From: Chitinophagaceae bacterium
GTDB taxonomy: Bacteria > Bacteroidota > Bacteroidia > Chitinophagales > Chitinophagaceae
Assembly: GCA_947381435.1 (NCBI GenBank)
Contig: CANCVE010000018.1
Location: forward strand, 1-52,462
Direction: 5' to 3'
DNA length: 52,462 nucleotides
The first letter of the stretch is position 1, and every line of letters begins with the position of its first letter. Positions 43,308 through 51,477 of the stretch are shown here, one piece after another. Below the pieces are notes generated by a model. That model did no database searches, was not told the origin of the DNA, and saw only the letters and a program-made list of their open reading frames with translations. Position numbers and translations under genes: made by a program.

Positions 43308-44579
43308 TTGAACAATAATATACCGCTTGCCGAGAGGATGCGCCCACGCACATTGGATGATTTGGTTGGTCAGGGACATCTTACTGGCGCAGGAAGTATC
43401 CTCCGATCTTCTATTTTACAAGGAAACTTACCTTCCATTATTCTTTGGGGACCGCCCGGTGTTGGCAAAACTACCATTGCCAATATCATTGCGCAAGCCA
43501 TTAATGTTCCCTACTTTCAGCTAAGTGCCATCAGTAGTGGCGTTAAAGATGTTCGCGATGTAATAGCGCAGGCTAGCCAAACCAATAAGGCAATACTTTT
43601 TATAGATGAAATTCATCGGTTCAACAAAGGGCAGCAGGATGCATTGTTAGGTGCTGTAGAAAAGGGCGTCATCACACTCATTGGCGCCACTACCGAAAAC
43701 CCTTCCTTCGAAGTTAATAGTGCCTTACTAAGTCGTGCGCAAGTATATATCTTGAAATCGTTGCAAGAGGAAGACCTTATTAAACTACTTCATCAGGCAA
43801 TAGAAAAAGACGAAAAACTACAGCAGTACCAGATAGACTTAAAAGAAACGGCTGCCTTGGTAAAGATAAGCGGTGGCGATGCCCGCAAACTGATGAACCT
43901 GCTAGAACTAGTAGTACAAACTGCTGGAGCGAAGGATAAAAAGATAACTATTACCGATGATGCAGTGATGCGTATAGCCCAACAGAAGATTGCACTCTAC
44001 GATAAATCGGGCGAGCAACACTACGACCTCATTTCGGCCTTCATTAAAAGCATGAGGGGCAGCGATCCCAATGGTGCAGTGTATTGGCTGGCGCGAATGA
44101 TAGAAGGTGGCGAAGATGTACAGTTTATTGCCCGAAGGATGCTTATATTTTCTAGTGAAGATATAGGTAATGCCAACCCTAATGCCTTACTATTAGCCAA
44201 TGCAACATTTGAAGCCGTTAGCAAGATTGGCTATCCCGAAAGCCGAATTATTCTCTCGCAGTGTGCCACTTATCTGGCTTCTTCTGCTAAGAGTAATGCC
44301 GCTTATGAGGCAATAGGCAATGCCCTGCAAACGGTGCAACAAACGGGCGACTTACCCGTACCCCTGCACATTCGTAATGCCCCAACAAGGTTAATGAAAG
44401 ATATAGGCTATGGTAAAAACTACCAATACTCGCACCTTGGCGAAGGCAACTTTATAGAGCAAGAATACCTGCCCGATACACTAAAAGGCACCACCTTCTA
44501 CAAGCCCGGCAACAATGCAAGAGAAAATGAGCTGCGCAAGTTTTTGAAAGATAGATGGAAGGAGAAATATGGATACTAG
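43308..44579 (+). CDS. rarA: Replication-associated recombination protein A (RarA/MgsA AAA+ ATPase)
   Basis: 423 residues. PLAERMRPRTLDDLVGQGHL (6-25) is the family start. Walker A is GPPGVGKT (48-55), Walker B ILFIDEIHRFNKGQQDALLG, sensor 1 IGATTENPSFEVN and sensor 2 SGGDARKLMNLLE. The C-terminal half (KSMRGSDPNGAVYWLARMIE, EDIGNANPNALLLA) is the tetramerisation/MgsA_C region. The protein acts at stalled replication forks with RecA and SSB in the cytosol. Its start codon is TTG (43308); no upstream in-frame ATG gives a better start. It is a single gene with a long gap after it. Confidence 0.93.
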   Translation: MNNNIPLAERMRPRTLDDLVGQGHLTGAGSILRSSILQGNLPSIILWGPPGVGKTTIANIIAQAINVPYFQLSAISSGVKDVRDVIAQASQTNKAILFIDEIHRFNKGQQDALLGAVEKGVITLIGATTENPSFEVNSALLSRAQVYILKSLQEEDLIKLLHQAIEKDEKLQQYQIDLKETAALVKISGGDARKLMNLLELVVQTAGAKDKKITITDDAVMRIAQQKIALYDKSGEQHYDLISAFIKSMRGSDPNGAVYWLARMIEGGEDVQFIARRMLIFSSEDIGNANPNALLLANATFEAVSKIGYPESRIILSQCATYLASSAKSNAAYEAIGNALQTVQQTGDLPVPLHIRNAPTRLMKDIGYGKNYQYSHLGEGNFIEQEYLPDTLKGTTFYKPGNNARENELRKFLKDRWKEKYGY

Positions 44580-44656
44580 TTTAGTTATGAGATATGAGTT
44601 ATTAGATTTTAGTTAATGAACCGCATTAAATTTCAAGTTATTTTAAAGACGTTCTC

Positions 44657-44897
44657 AAGTTCACAGTAAATGACAAAAAGTTCATTTCGATAATCACGAT
44701 AATTGTCACCCAGAGCTTGTCGAAGGGCAAAGAGCATAAATTATCACTATCTATATTCAACAATTTCCAAACTTGTCATTAGCAGCCTGATTGTCACCCA
44801 GAAACATTAATTAGAGAATCTAAAGTTTATAGTAAATGACAAATAGTTCATTTCGAAAATCAACCTGATTGTCACCCTGAGCTTGTCGAAGGGCAAA
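44657..44897. repeat. Two 75-bp direct repeats in the gap after rarA
   Basis: Copies at 44657-44731 and 44823-44897 share aagtt(c/t)a(c/t)agtaaatgac, (a/t)agttcatttcgataatc-like sequence and the 3' block gagcttgtcgaagggcaaa. The last part resembles the very common dispersed sequence ctgagcttgtcgaagggc found in many genomes. The 44580-45152 gap contains no gene; the repeats and the start of repeat B are all I see. Confidence 0.7.
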
Positions 44898-45067
44898 TGG
44901 GCTAAATTATCCACCCAGTTTACCACTGGCAGGTTACAAAATGCGCAATAGCCGCTTCGCCAGTTTTATATTTACCAGACATATTTCCTTTTTGGTGCAG
45001 GGTACAGGTTATATTGCTTTTGGGCTGTCTTATTCTTTTTTGGTTTAGTTATTTGATGCTTTAACCT

Positions 45068-45135
45068 AGGCGAATTCCAGTTACAAACTGGTTCTACTAG
45101 TACACACAAGTCATCCTACGGAAGAATGCGCGAGT
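45068..45135 (+). repeat. Repeat B, copy 1
   Basis: taggcgaattccagttacaa, then actggttctactagtacaca and caagtcatcctacggaagaa. It contains the hairpin ccagtt/aactgg. It lies 18 bases beyond the VapC stop codon. A near-identical direct copy is at 46211 and an inverted copy at 50697. Confidence 0.8.
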
Positions 45136-45152
45136 GGACTAGCTGTGGGAAG

Positions 45153-45554
45153 CTAACTATATAATTTCAGCCCGCTTATAAACTTGTAATCTTTTGTATT
45201 AAACGTAAATAACGGGATGCTTGATAATAAGCAATCTGCTGCGATGATGGCATCTGGAATCTTGAGTGAATGGCTTTTAGAATATTTCAGAATCAGGTTA
45301 AAAGCCATTTCACCAACCGATGAGGATAGTTCTATACTTTCAAAACTCTCTATTTGGTATAGCAACCTAGTCACTTCGTTTTTATTCTTAGAACCCTGTA
45401 TAAGTTCCATTTTTGTAATTACAGAAAGCATCAATTTTATGTCTTTATCCTCTAGTTTTTGAAGGGATGCCAATACTTCAAGATGTTTGGGCTTGGTGTT
45501 ATCCAATAACTCGATTAGTACGTCTGTGTCAATAACTATTTGTTTCGGTTCCAT
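45153..45554 (-). CDS. vapC: PIN-domain toxin (VapC-like)
   Basis: 133 residues. The PIN start IVIDTDVLIELLDNTKPKH places acidic residues Asp9 and Asp11. VITKMELIQGSKNKNE carries the conserved Glu. SHSLKIPDAIIAADCLLSS and PLFTFNTKDYKFI provide the later acidic cluster and C-terminal motif. VapC proteins cleave tRNA or rRNA when released from VapB. The start overlaps the upstream antitoxin by 19 bases. The module sits between repeat B copy 1 and the tRNA/repeat A region. Confidence 0.88.
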   Translation of the reverse strand: MEPKQIVIDTDVLIELLDNTKPKHLEVLASLQKLEDKDIKLMLSVITKMELIQGSKNKNEVTRLLYQIESFESIELSSSVGEMAFNLILKYSKSHSLKIPDAIIAADCLLSSIPLFTFNTKDYKFISGLKLYS

Positions 45555-45811
45555 GCTTCTCCACGTATTTTTTCGGCGTGAAGGTTAAGATTGGTCAATG
45601 AGCCAGCCATTTCTGCAATTTTCTGCTTGTTCGAAGCTTTTTTAATAAGCACATCGTTTATAGTATAGGAGTCGTTCAATAGCGATGAGGCAGGTTTATT
45701 GTCCTCAACCAAAGCCTCTTCAACAACAATTTCCACCTTCTTCCCATAAGTTTCTTTGGGAAACTTATAAACAGGCTGCTGTTCGCTCGGAAAAACTATT
45801 TCTCTGTACAT
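45536..45811 (-). CDS. Putative VapB-type antitoxin
   Basis: 91 residues. MYREIVFPSEQQPVYKFPKE (start) and YGKKVEIVVEE form the small beta-rich N-terminal DNA-binding-like part; the C-terminus (MAGSLTNLNLHAEKIRGEAW) is the flexible toxin-binding part. I do not recognise a named VapB family. The call rests on size, the 19-base overlap with the PIN gene and its own promoter box. Confidence 0.75.
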   Translation of the reverse strand: MYREIVFPSEQQPVYKFPKETYGKKVEIVVEEALVEDNKPASSLLNDSYTINDVLIKKASNKQKIAEMAGSLTNLNLHAEKIRGEAWNRNK

Positions 45812-45830
45812 TATTAAATAAATTTAATTA

Positions 45831-45838
45831 CAAAGATA
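45831..45838 (-). promoter_or_regulatory. -7 promoter box of the vapBC operon
   Basis: On the minus strand TATCTTTG fits TAnnTTTG and ends 19 bases before the antitoxin ATG at 45811. A -33 element at standard spacing is not clear. Confidence 0.45.
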
Positions 45839-45910
45839 TACAAACAATAACCATTAAGTTATTGGACAAAAAGATGTTGCTGTTACAGAGGCTTTTCAAA
45901 TTAAATCATC

Positions 45911-45980
45911 GGCCAATATCTTAGCGAAGCCACGCGTTACAGACAGTGCGGTAGCAGCAAAGTTGACGCGGATTAGCTGG
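45911..45980 (-). repeat. Degenerate inverted copy of repeat A beside the tRNA
   Basis: Read on the minus strand: gctaatccgcgtcaactttg, ctgctaccgcactgtctgta, acgcgtggcttcgctaagat, attggcc. The order (gctgctaccgc, central hairpin region, gtgg.ttcgctaag) is that of repeat A, but with a different central hairpin (actgtctgtaa). It lies between the vapB promoter and tRNA-Thr. Confidence 0.55.
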
Positions 45981-46000
45981 GAGATAGAAATTGGCTGAAG

Positions 46001-46074
46001 AGCCGCCTACAGGAATCGAACCCGTGACCAATTGTTTACGAAACAAACACTCTAACCAACTGAGCTAAGGCGGC
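46001..46074 (-). tRNA. tRNA-Thr (anticodon CGT)
   Basis: 74 bases on the minus strand. The acceptor stem gccgcct/aggcggc is perfect, the D arm is gctcagttggttagagt, the anticodon loop ttcgtaa has CGT at positions 34-36, and the T arm is acgggttcgattcctgt. The anticodon stem is tttgt/acaat with a mismatch at 27-43. There is no encoded CCA. It lies within accessory DNA, between the vapBC module and the Gabija-like operon, so it may mark an integration hot spot. Confidence 0.95.
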
Positions 46075-46210
46075 TTACGAACTAGGATAATTAAAAAGTA
46101 AAGATACAATGGGTTGTGTACTGAAAAATAAAAAGTCCTTGCCTTTGTTTGGGAATATTTAGGAAGGTATGCTTCACAGAATACACAATTGCAGGAAATG
46201 GGGTACTACC

Positions 46211-46279
46211 TTAGCGAATTCCACTTACAAATTGGTTCGACTAGTACACACAAGTCATCCTACGGAAGACTTACGCGAG
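46211..46279 (+). repeat. Repeat B, copy 2
   Basis: ttagcgaattccacttacaa, then attggttcgactagtacaca and caagtcatcctacggaagac. It is a direct copy of 45068-45135 with few changes. The right side (ttacgcgagg) leads into the long palindrome at 46285. Confidence 0.8.
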
Positions 46280-46284
46280 GGGAC

Positions 46285-46317
46285 AAAGCTGACAGGTCTT
46301 AAAGACCTGTCAGCTTT
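46285..46317. repeat. 33-bp perfect palindrome downstream of the Gabija-like operon
   Basis: aaagctgacaggtctt (46285-46300) and aagacctgtcagcttt (46302-46317) are perfect complements around a single a. It could be a bidirectional terminator-type hairpin, although T tracts are weak, or a dispersed palindromic repeat. The rest of 46318-46512 holds nothing I can identify except gctagtg fragments related to the repeat A lead-in. Confidence 0.75.
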
Positions 46318-46512
46318 CACAACGGCAACAATTAGATGACTTTATCCCTATGCTTTATATAGTACTAACCCATAAAAGGACTCATAAGCTAGCATCCCGA
46401 TTTTCGTAGTGTATTTAATGGTTGGTAATTTATTAAACTCTCCGAAATTCACAGGCTAGTGAACGGCTATCGCCGAACATTTGTGCTAGTGGGGAGTATT
46501 TGACAAATCTTC

Positions 46513-48408
46513 TTAACTTATTTCTACCTCTCCATTTTCAAACCACCCTTCACTTAAAACTGTTTCTTTAACTTTTTCAGGATTGCTTGTATAAGCAACA
46601 ATTGCCAAACTCTTTTTAGCCCTACTACAAGTAACATAAAAAAGTCGCTTAGTTCTTTCTGGCGTAGAGTCTTTACCATCTTTTATATTGTTATTATCAT
46701 TATCAGAAAACTCCTTTGCTCCAAATAATTTTTCATAACTAAACTGATTCCCCCCAGCTTCTTCATCATCAAGAATAACCATTACTCTATCAAACTCCAA
46801 CCCTTTTATGCCTTGGTGGGTGCCATAAGGAGAGGAATCAGAGATATATTCAAAATATTTTTCAATTTGTGTAAATGGCGACTTCAATACTTCTTTCCAA
46901 GCAGATAACTTAGCAGTCTCTTTTTCTTCATCTTCCTCTTCGTCAGTTTCAATTTCTTCATTTTTTTCATTTGATACGATTCCTATAGCTTTTAATAGAA
47001 TATCAGGAATACTAAATAATTTTGAAGTATATACAGAATCCAAAATTAGAGAAAGGGCAGGAATTTTACCATCCTCCCAAAGTTTGTCCAATTCATTTAT
47101 ACCATCGTTAGCTTGCTTCAATATGGCAAATTGATTTTTCTTTGTTTTGAGTTCTTTTTTATCAAGTAAAGGAGAATATTGAGCGATGATTCGAGAAACT
47201 TCTAATTCATCCTTAATTTTCATTGCTTTTATTAACGGCAATATTCGATTAGTAAAAAAAGCAATTCCTTGTAATGACCCATCCAACAATCCTGTTTTAT
47301 AGCTTTCAACACGACATAAGGGAAGAAATAAACTATCGAAGCCCATTCGCTTAGCCGCCATAAGATGTTCTAAGGTTAGCGTTTTTACAATTTTATTTGT
47401 CTCAGACCAATTTTCATCTTGTGTAATAGTTTTCATTTTTTTACAAACTTCTATTTCAAAGGCTTGCTTGTCAGTCGTATTTACATCTGCGATAAATAAT
47501 CTAACAAATCCTTCAATCTGACTTTCTAGTGTTTTTTGTTCTTTTCCGTCCACATCAAGTCTTATTTTATTAATTAATTTTACCACCCTCTTGGGGCATC
47601 TAAAATTCATTTTCTTTTCAGGCTTTACCCAATCTTCATTCAAGTCCTCACCAAGTTTCTCTTTCCCTCCTGGAAAAATACGTTGCATCATATCTCCAAA
47701 TAGGCCAATAGCAAAGCTTTTTTTATGGTTGACTTGAACTTCAAAAAAAGATGTAATCAAATTCTTGTTCGTATCTTGACTTTCATCAATTAAAAGGAAT
47801 GGATATTTCTTAATTAATATTTGCTGCATTAAAGGTTTTGTCGAAATAAATGAAGCACCTATTTTCAAAACATCTGTATGATTTAATGAATCTTTGCCCC
47901 TGTTGTTTCCGTTAGGACTGTAGGTAAATTTAATTACCTCGTCAAGTTTTTCTAAACGTTCTCTTTTTGAAATTATATCTCTTGTTCTTTTAATTGCAGC
48001 TGCAGAATTCGCATGACCACCTATTTGTTTTAATTCCAACTCTGTGATTGCCGCTTGAATATCTTGGACAAGCCACTCTTTAATATCAACTGTAAAAGGT
48101 TCTATTAATTCCCATATGAAACTATGAATTGTTGAAACCTTAAATAGTGAATCAAACCCTAAACGGTGTTTAATTTCATCGCTCGCAGCATTTGTGTAAG
48201 TAATTATTGCCACTTGCTGTTTATGCATTCGTAAATGCGCTCCTTTATCAATTTTCAATCTTCGTAAGACTTCAACAAGTGACCTTGTTTTGCCCGAACC
48301 TGCACCAGCAAAAAGAAAAAAACTTTTAGGGTTTTCCAAATTAAGACAACTATAAATTTCATCATCAACATTAAGATCTAAGTTGTCCTTCGATTTATTT
48401 AAAGTCAT
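46513..48408 (-). CDS. UvrD/Rep-like superfamily 1 helicase, GajB-like
   Basis: 631 residues. Motifs in order: Walker A FLFAGAGSGKT (about 31-41), motif Ia AIITYTNAASDEIKHR, Walker B PFLLIDESQDTNKN, motif III GLFGDMMQRIFPGG, motif V THQGIKGLEFDRVMVI (about 550) and motif VI LFYVTCSRAKKSLAIV. A glutamate-rich linker (NEEIETDEEEDEEKE) interrupts the second half. It begins 5 bases after the stop of an OLD-family nuclease gene, the gajA-gajB order of the Gabija anti-phage system, in which GajB is proposed to sense or process DNA ends for GajA. The protein is larger than the ~500 residues usual for GajB. A general repair helicase is a less likely alternative given the pairing. Confidence 0.8.
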   Translation of the reverse strand: MTLNKSKDNLDLNVDDEIYSCLNLENPKSFFLFAGAGSGKTRSLVEVLRRLKIDKGAHLRMHKQQVAIITYTNAASDEIKHRLGFDSLFKVSTIHSFIWELIEPFTVDIKEWLVQDIQAAITELELKQIGGHANSAAAIKRTRDIISKRERLEKLDEVIKFTYSPNGNNRGKDSLNHTDVLKIGASFISTKPLMQQILIKKYPFLLIDESQDTNKNLITSFFEVQVNHKKSFAIGLFGDMMQRIFPGGKEKLGEDLNEDWVKPEKKMNFRCPKRVVKLINKIRLDVDGKEQKTLESQIEGFVRLFIADVNTTDKQAFEIEVCKKMKTITQDENWSETNKIVKTLTLEHLMAAKRMGFDSLFLPLCRVESYKTGLLDGSLQGIAFFTNRILPLIKAMKIKDELEVSRIIAQYSPLLDKKELKTKKNQFAILKQANDGINELDKLWEDGKIPALSLILDSVYTSKLFSIPDILLKAIGIVSNEKNEEIETDEEEDEEKETAKLSAWKEVLKSPFTQIEKYFEYISDSSPYGTHQGIKGLEFDRVMVILDDEEAGGNQFSYEKLFGAKEFSDNDNNNIKDGKDSTPERTKRLFYVTCSRAKKSLAIVAYTSNPEKVKETVLSEGWFENGEVEIS

Positions 48409-48413
48409 TTTTA

Positions 48414-50657
48414 TTATTTTACTGATGATTTATTTACTATTTGTAACTTTTCTTGAAGCCATTTAAGTCCTTCATCAATATAACCTGGAACTTTTAATTC
48501 TACAGGGTCAATTGAATACATGACATCTAGTGCAAATTTTGCTTTATCCCCTTTATCTATTGCATCAAACATTTCTTTACTTGCTACTTCAATACTAGAC
48601 GTAGTATTAAGAATCGCTTCTCTTAGTTTTTTTATTAATCCCGTCCCGCTGGTCGTATTAAAAAGAGTCAGATTCTCAAATACTAAAGCATCTTCGAAAG
48701 TATAGGGTATAGCTTCTACCTTATTTCCGTTAAATTGAATTTTTAGAGGAAATTGATAGGCAACACGGATTGAAAGATCACTAGAACATTTTTCACTCGC
48801 TGTTGCGTCTAAAACTTCATCTAGTAAGTCTTTTTTTGGTATCCATGTTTTCAAGGTGTCATTTCCAGTTTTAAACCCTTTTCCCCTAGAAGGTGGCACT
48901 TTTGGCCAAGTGATATTACCTGTAGTTGGATGAGCTTTTTGCTCAATTGAATCTAAATCTGTAATAATTAATGTAAATACTCCCAACCTTTCTATTAAAG
49001 GTTTTAAAGTATGGGCATGACTTCCACCGATTTCCAAAATTGTGATATGAGAGATTGCTAAATCCTTAAAATTATTTTGAATAAAGTGAGGCAATAGCAT
49101 TCTTTCTGCTGGTCCTTCAACCATAATTACAGCATCAGCAAAAAATATATCGCAATGTGTTGTTTTCAAGTATCTAATTGCAAATTTTCTAGTTTCTTCT
49201 TCCGCTGTAACAGTTTTTTTTCCAAAAACTTCTGAAAGATTGACAACTTTTGAAGTTGGAATGCTAACTGTATCCTTAGCAAACTCTCTTTTAAAATACC
49301 TCAAACAATTAAAGTCGACCTTATGTACAATATGACTTGAGTGTGTACTAACAATCAATTGTGTGGAAAAGGGTGAATCGGCTTTTAAAATAAATGAATT
49401 ATTCCTTAGTATTTCGTAAGCTTTGGCAATAAAAACCTGCTGTGCTTGTGGGTGCAAATGCGCTTCTGGTTCCTCTATTAATACAAGATGTATAAGTTCA
49501 AATTCTTCTTCGCCTTCTGGCAAATTATTTCTCGTAGCACTTTTACCAACCTTCATCCATTCATCTCTAAAGCGAATGAGTTTAAATGCCATTGAAATAT
49601 AGTTTTGATACCCTAATCCATTATATTTTTCTGGCAAAAAAAGTTTAACATCATGATTTGACTCCTCATCATTAAGCTGATAAGTAATAGCAGATTCATG
49701 TTCAATATTGTTTATTGGGTTGACTTTAGTTGAAATACTGATTCTAGGGCTACCCAATCCTGGATAATTTAAGCCTTCAAGTTCTTTAAAAGAAGGCCCA
49801 AAACTATTTTTAAGTCTACTATCAAATTCATTTTTTGAACTCTCAATAGATTTTATAACTTCTAAATCCGAAGGTGATGGGTTTTCCTTTGGATCCAAGT
49901 GTTTTGCATAGTAATCAGAGAGTTGGCTTGAAAGTCTACCATGATTTTGGTTTTCAGTATTGACATCAGAAAAACCTCTTTGTGCATCAATACTATTTAC
50001 TTTAATAAGCCCCTTGAAAGGTTTGTTATCTAAAGGGACACTATTAGTTGATAGCTTTTGAAAAGAAATATTTTTGGCAGGATCCAATTTATAAGCAGAG
50101 ATTGAAAAATGAGTATTTAACTTACTTTCAAAAAAATCCATGAGTGAATGAGGCCATAGTTTTAAATCTTTGTGGTCAGCTGATGAATTTTTAGTATTAC
50201 TTGCCTTAAGAAAATATTCAGTAAATTCTTGATACAATGTCACTAAATCCCTGGGTTCAAATCGAAGCCTAACACCAAGTAATCCTCCCGTCCAACCCAA
50301 TGAGGGAAGCAATTTAGTGACATGATAAACCTCATCTTCCTTTACATCGATCCAAACATCAATTTGAGGTAAATAATCTTCCCAAATTCCAATAGTCAGG
50401 TCTGCCTTTTTATTATCTGGATCATTTGCTGCTTCAACCCAATCGTTCCCTATCTTATTAATAGCAGCCCAATTGGATAATGTAAACTCACGTGTTGTAA
50501 ATTGTTTATCTTCTTTTAAAAAATAAATAAGTGCATTCATAGCAGTTGTTTTTCCGCTATTGTTTGCACCAACAAATAGAGTCTCTTTTTCGGAAATTTC
50601 TATTCTACAAGCTTTTAATCTTCTAAAATTCTGGATGTCAATAAATGAAATTTTCAT
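48414..50657 (-). CDS. OLD-family ATP-dependent endonuclease (AAA + TOPRIM), GajA-like
   Basis: 747 residues from the ATG at 50657 (MKISFIDIQNFRRLKACRIE). The frame is open to 50744, but those 29 codons are largely repeat B and intergenic sequence. Walker A GANNSGKT is at 30-37. The ATPase signature/Walker B region includes LVLIEEPEAHLHPQAQQVFI, followed by LIVSTHSSHIVHKVDF. The TOPRIM nuclease domain shows AVIMVEGPAERMLLPHFIQN (EGxxE), ILEIGGSHAHTL and LIITDLDSI. In Gabija, GajA nicks or cleaves DNA when nucleotide levels fall during infection. It is longer than typical GajA (under 600 residues), with extra C-terminal sequence after TOPRIM. It is the first gene of the operon, next to inverted repeat B and an IS3 element. 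Confidence 0.8.
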   Translation of the reverse strand: MKISFIDIQNFRRLKACRIEISEKETLFVGANNSGKTTAMNALIYFLKEDKQFTTREFTLSNWAAINKIGNDWVEAANDPDNKKADLTIGIWEDYLPQIDVWIDVKEDEVYHVTKLLPSLGWTGGLLGVRLRFEPRDLVTLYQEFTEYFLKASNTKNSSADHKDLKLWPHSLMDFFESKLNTHFSISAYKLDPAKNISFQKLSTNSVPLDNKPFKGLIKVNSIDAQRGFSDVNTENQNHGRLSSQLSDYYAKHLDPKENPSPSDLEVIKSIESSKNEFDSRLKNSFGPSFKELEGLNYPGLGSPRISISTKVNPINNIEHESAITYQLNDEESNHDVKLFLPEKYNGLGYQNYISMAFKLIRFRDEWMKVGKSATRNNLPEGEEEFELIHLVLIEEPEAHLHPQAQQVFIAKAYEILRNNSFILKADSPFSTQLIVSTHSSHIVHKVDFNCLRYFKREFAKDTVSIPTSKVVNLSEVFGKKTVTAEEETRKFAIRYLKTTHCDIFFADAVIMVEGPAERMLLPHFIQNNFKDLAISHITILEIGGSHAHTLKPLIERLGVFTLIITDLDSIEQKAHPTTGNITWPKVPPSRGKGFKTGNDTLKTWIPKKDLLDEVLDATASEKCSSDLSIRVAYQFPLKIQFNGNKVEAIPYTFEDALVFENLTLFNTTSGTGLIKKLREAILNTTSSIEVASKEMFDAIDKGDKAKFALDVMYSIDPVELKVPGYIDEGLKWLQEKLQIVNKSSVK

Positions 50658-50696
50658 ATCAATTTTAAATTGTTTTAGGTATAAACTATAGCTCCT

Positions 50697-50760
50697 TTTG
50701 TGCAAGTCTTCCGTTGGATGACTTGCGTGTAACAGTCGAACCAATTTGTAACTGGTTCAC
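50697..50760 (-). repeat. Repeat B, copy 3 (inverted)
   Basis: Read on the minus strand: gtgaaccagttacaaattgg, ttcgactgttacacgcaagt, catccaacggaagacttgca. It matches copies 1 and 2 in reverse orientation. It lies 40 bases upstream of the gajA-like start codon, so copies 2 and 3 bracket the operon as inverted repeats about 4.4 kb apart. Confidence 0.8.
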
Positions 50761-51016
50761 TCAAATAAAATTTCAGGAAAAGAAGATTCTCTCGGACAGA
50801 TTTTCAATGGACGCTTCTTCTACCAATGCAGTAAAGATGGGGAAATATTTGACAAAAAAGTGATACGAGATGAAAAATAATTTATTCAATCCACCTCCTA
50901 CCTCCTCCAAGCAGAAGAACAGTAAGATAATAGCGGAGATATAAGCGTAAATGGATGTCAAAACCCCACATTATCCGCACCCCTATTTCTCCATCCAAAT
51001 CCAAAAATCTAAACCT
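50761..51016. other. Spacer between the Gabija-like operon and the IS3 element
   Basis: No convincing gene. A 62-codon minus-strand frame (50773-50961) begins with a hydrophobic stretch but lacks any family feature or partner. ggggaaatatttgacaaa (50838-50855) resembles ggggagtatttgacaaa (46491-46507) on the other side of the operon. Confidence 0.4.
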
Positions 51017-51067
51017 TGTCTTGTCCTAAAATAGGTTTACACTTTAAAAAATTAAAAAGGTGTAAAA

Positions 51068-51472
51068 ATGGAGAAGAAAATCATTCAAAAAGCGGGGCGT
51101 TATTTTACAGACAGGGAGCGCCATGAAATGATTAAGGAGTACCTGTCAAGTGGCTGTACAAAAGAAGCCATTTGGGAGAAGTACACTGGACAATCAGAAC
51201 ACGGCACATTAATAAAATGGATGCGTCAGTTAGGTTATATCAAAACTGTTAAGCAAACAATAGCTACTATTGCTTCCAATACAGAAGAGATGCCAAAGAA
51301 GGAATTATCGGAACAGGAATTTGAGAAGCTTCAATTGGAGAAGCGGATTGCCGAGTTGGAAAAGCAGTTGAAGGAAGCAGAGCTGAAGGCCATTGCGTTT
51401 TCGACGATGGTCGATATTGCGGAGAAGGAGTTCAAGATTCCGATCAGAAAAAAGTACAATACCAAACCATAG
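51068..51472 (+). CDS. IS3 transposase OrfA (helix-turn-helix)
   Basis: 134 residues. The N-terminal DNA-binding part contains FTDRERHEMIKEYLSSGCTK and EAIWEKYTGQSEHGTLIKWM (HTH pattern). The C-terminal SEQEFEKLQLEKRIAELEKQ with LKEAELKAIAF is a leucine-zipper-like coiled coil used for multimerisation in IS3 elements. Its reading frame ends 5 bases before orfB starts. A slippery site near the 3' end would fuse it to OrfB. Confidence 0.88.
   Translation: MEKKIIQKAGRYFTDRERHEMIKEYLSSGCTKEAIWEKYTGQSEHGTLIKWMRQLGYIKTVKQTIATIASNTEEMPKKELSEQEFEKLQLEKRIAELEKQLKEAELKAIAFSTMVDIAEKEFKIPIRKKYNTKP
51448..51454 (+). other. Probable programmed -1 frameshift site (A AAA AAG)
   Basis: The heptamer aaaaaag is in the correct phase: the orfA codons are ag(a) aaa aag, so a -1 slip moves ribosomes into the orfB frame. 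No stop codon lies in that frame between here and the orfB ATG. IS3-family elements make the active OrfAB transposase this way. Confidence 0.75.
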
Positions 51473-51477
51473 CGGCA

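Noticed and set aside
50658-50744. N-terminal extension of the GajA-like protein
   Set aside because: These codons are translated from repeat B and spacer; the conserved start is MKISFIDIQNFRRL.
50773-50961. 62-codon minus-strand frame with a hydrophobic start
   Set aside because: No recognisable family, no ribosome-binding or operon context; likely chance in AT-rich spacer.
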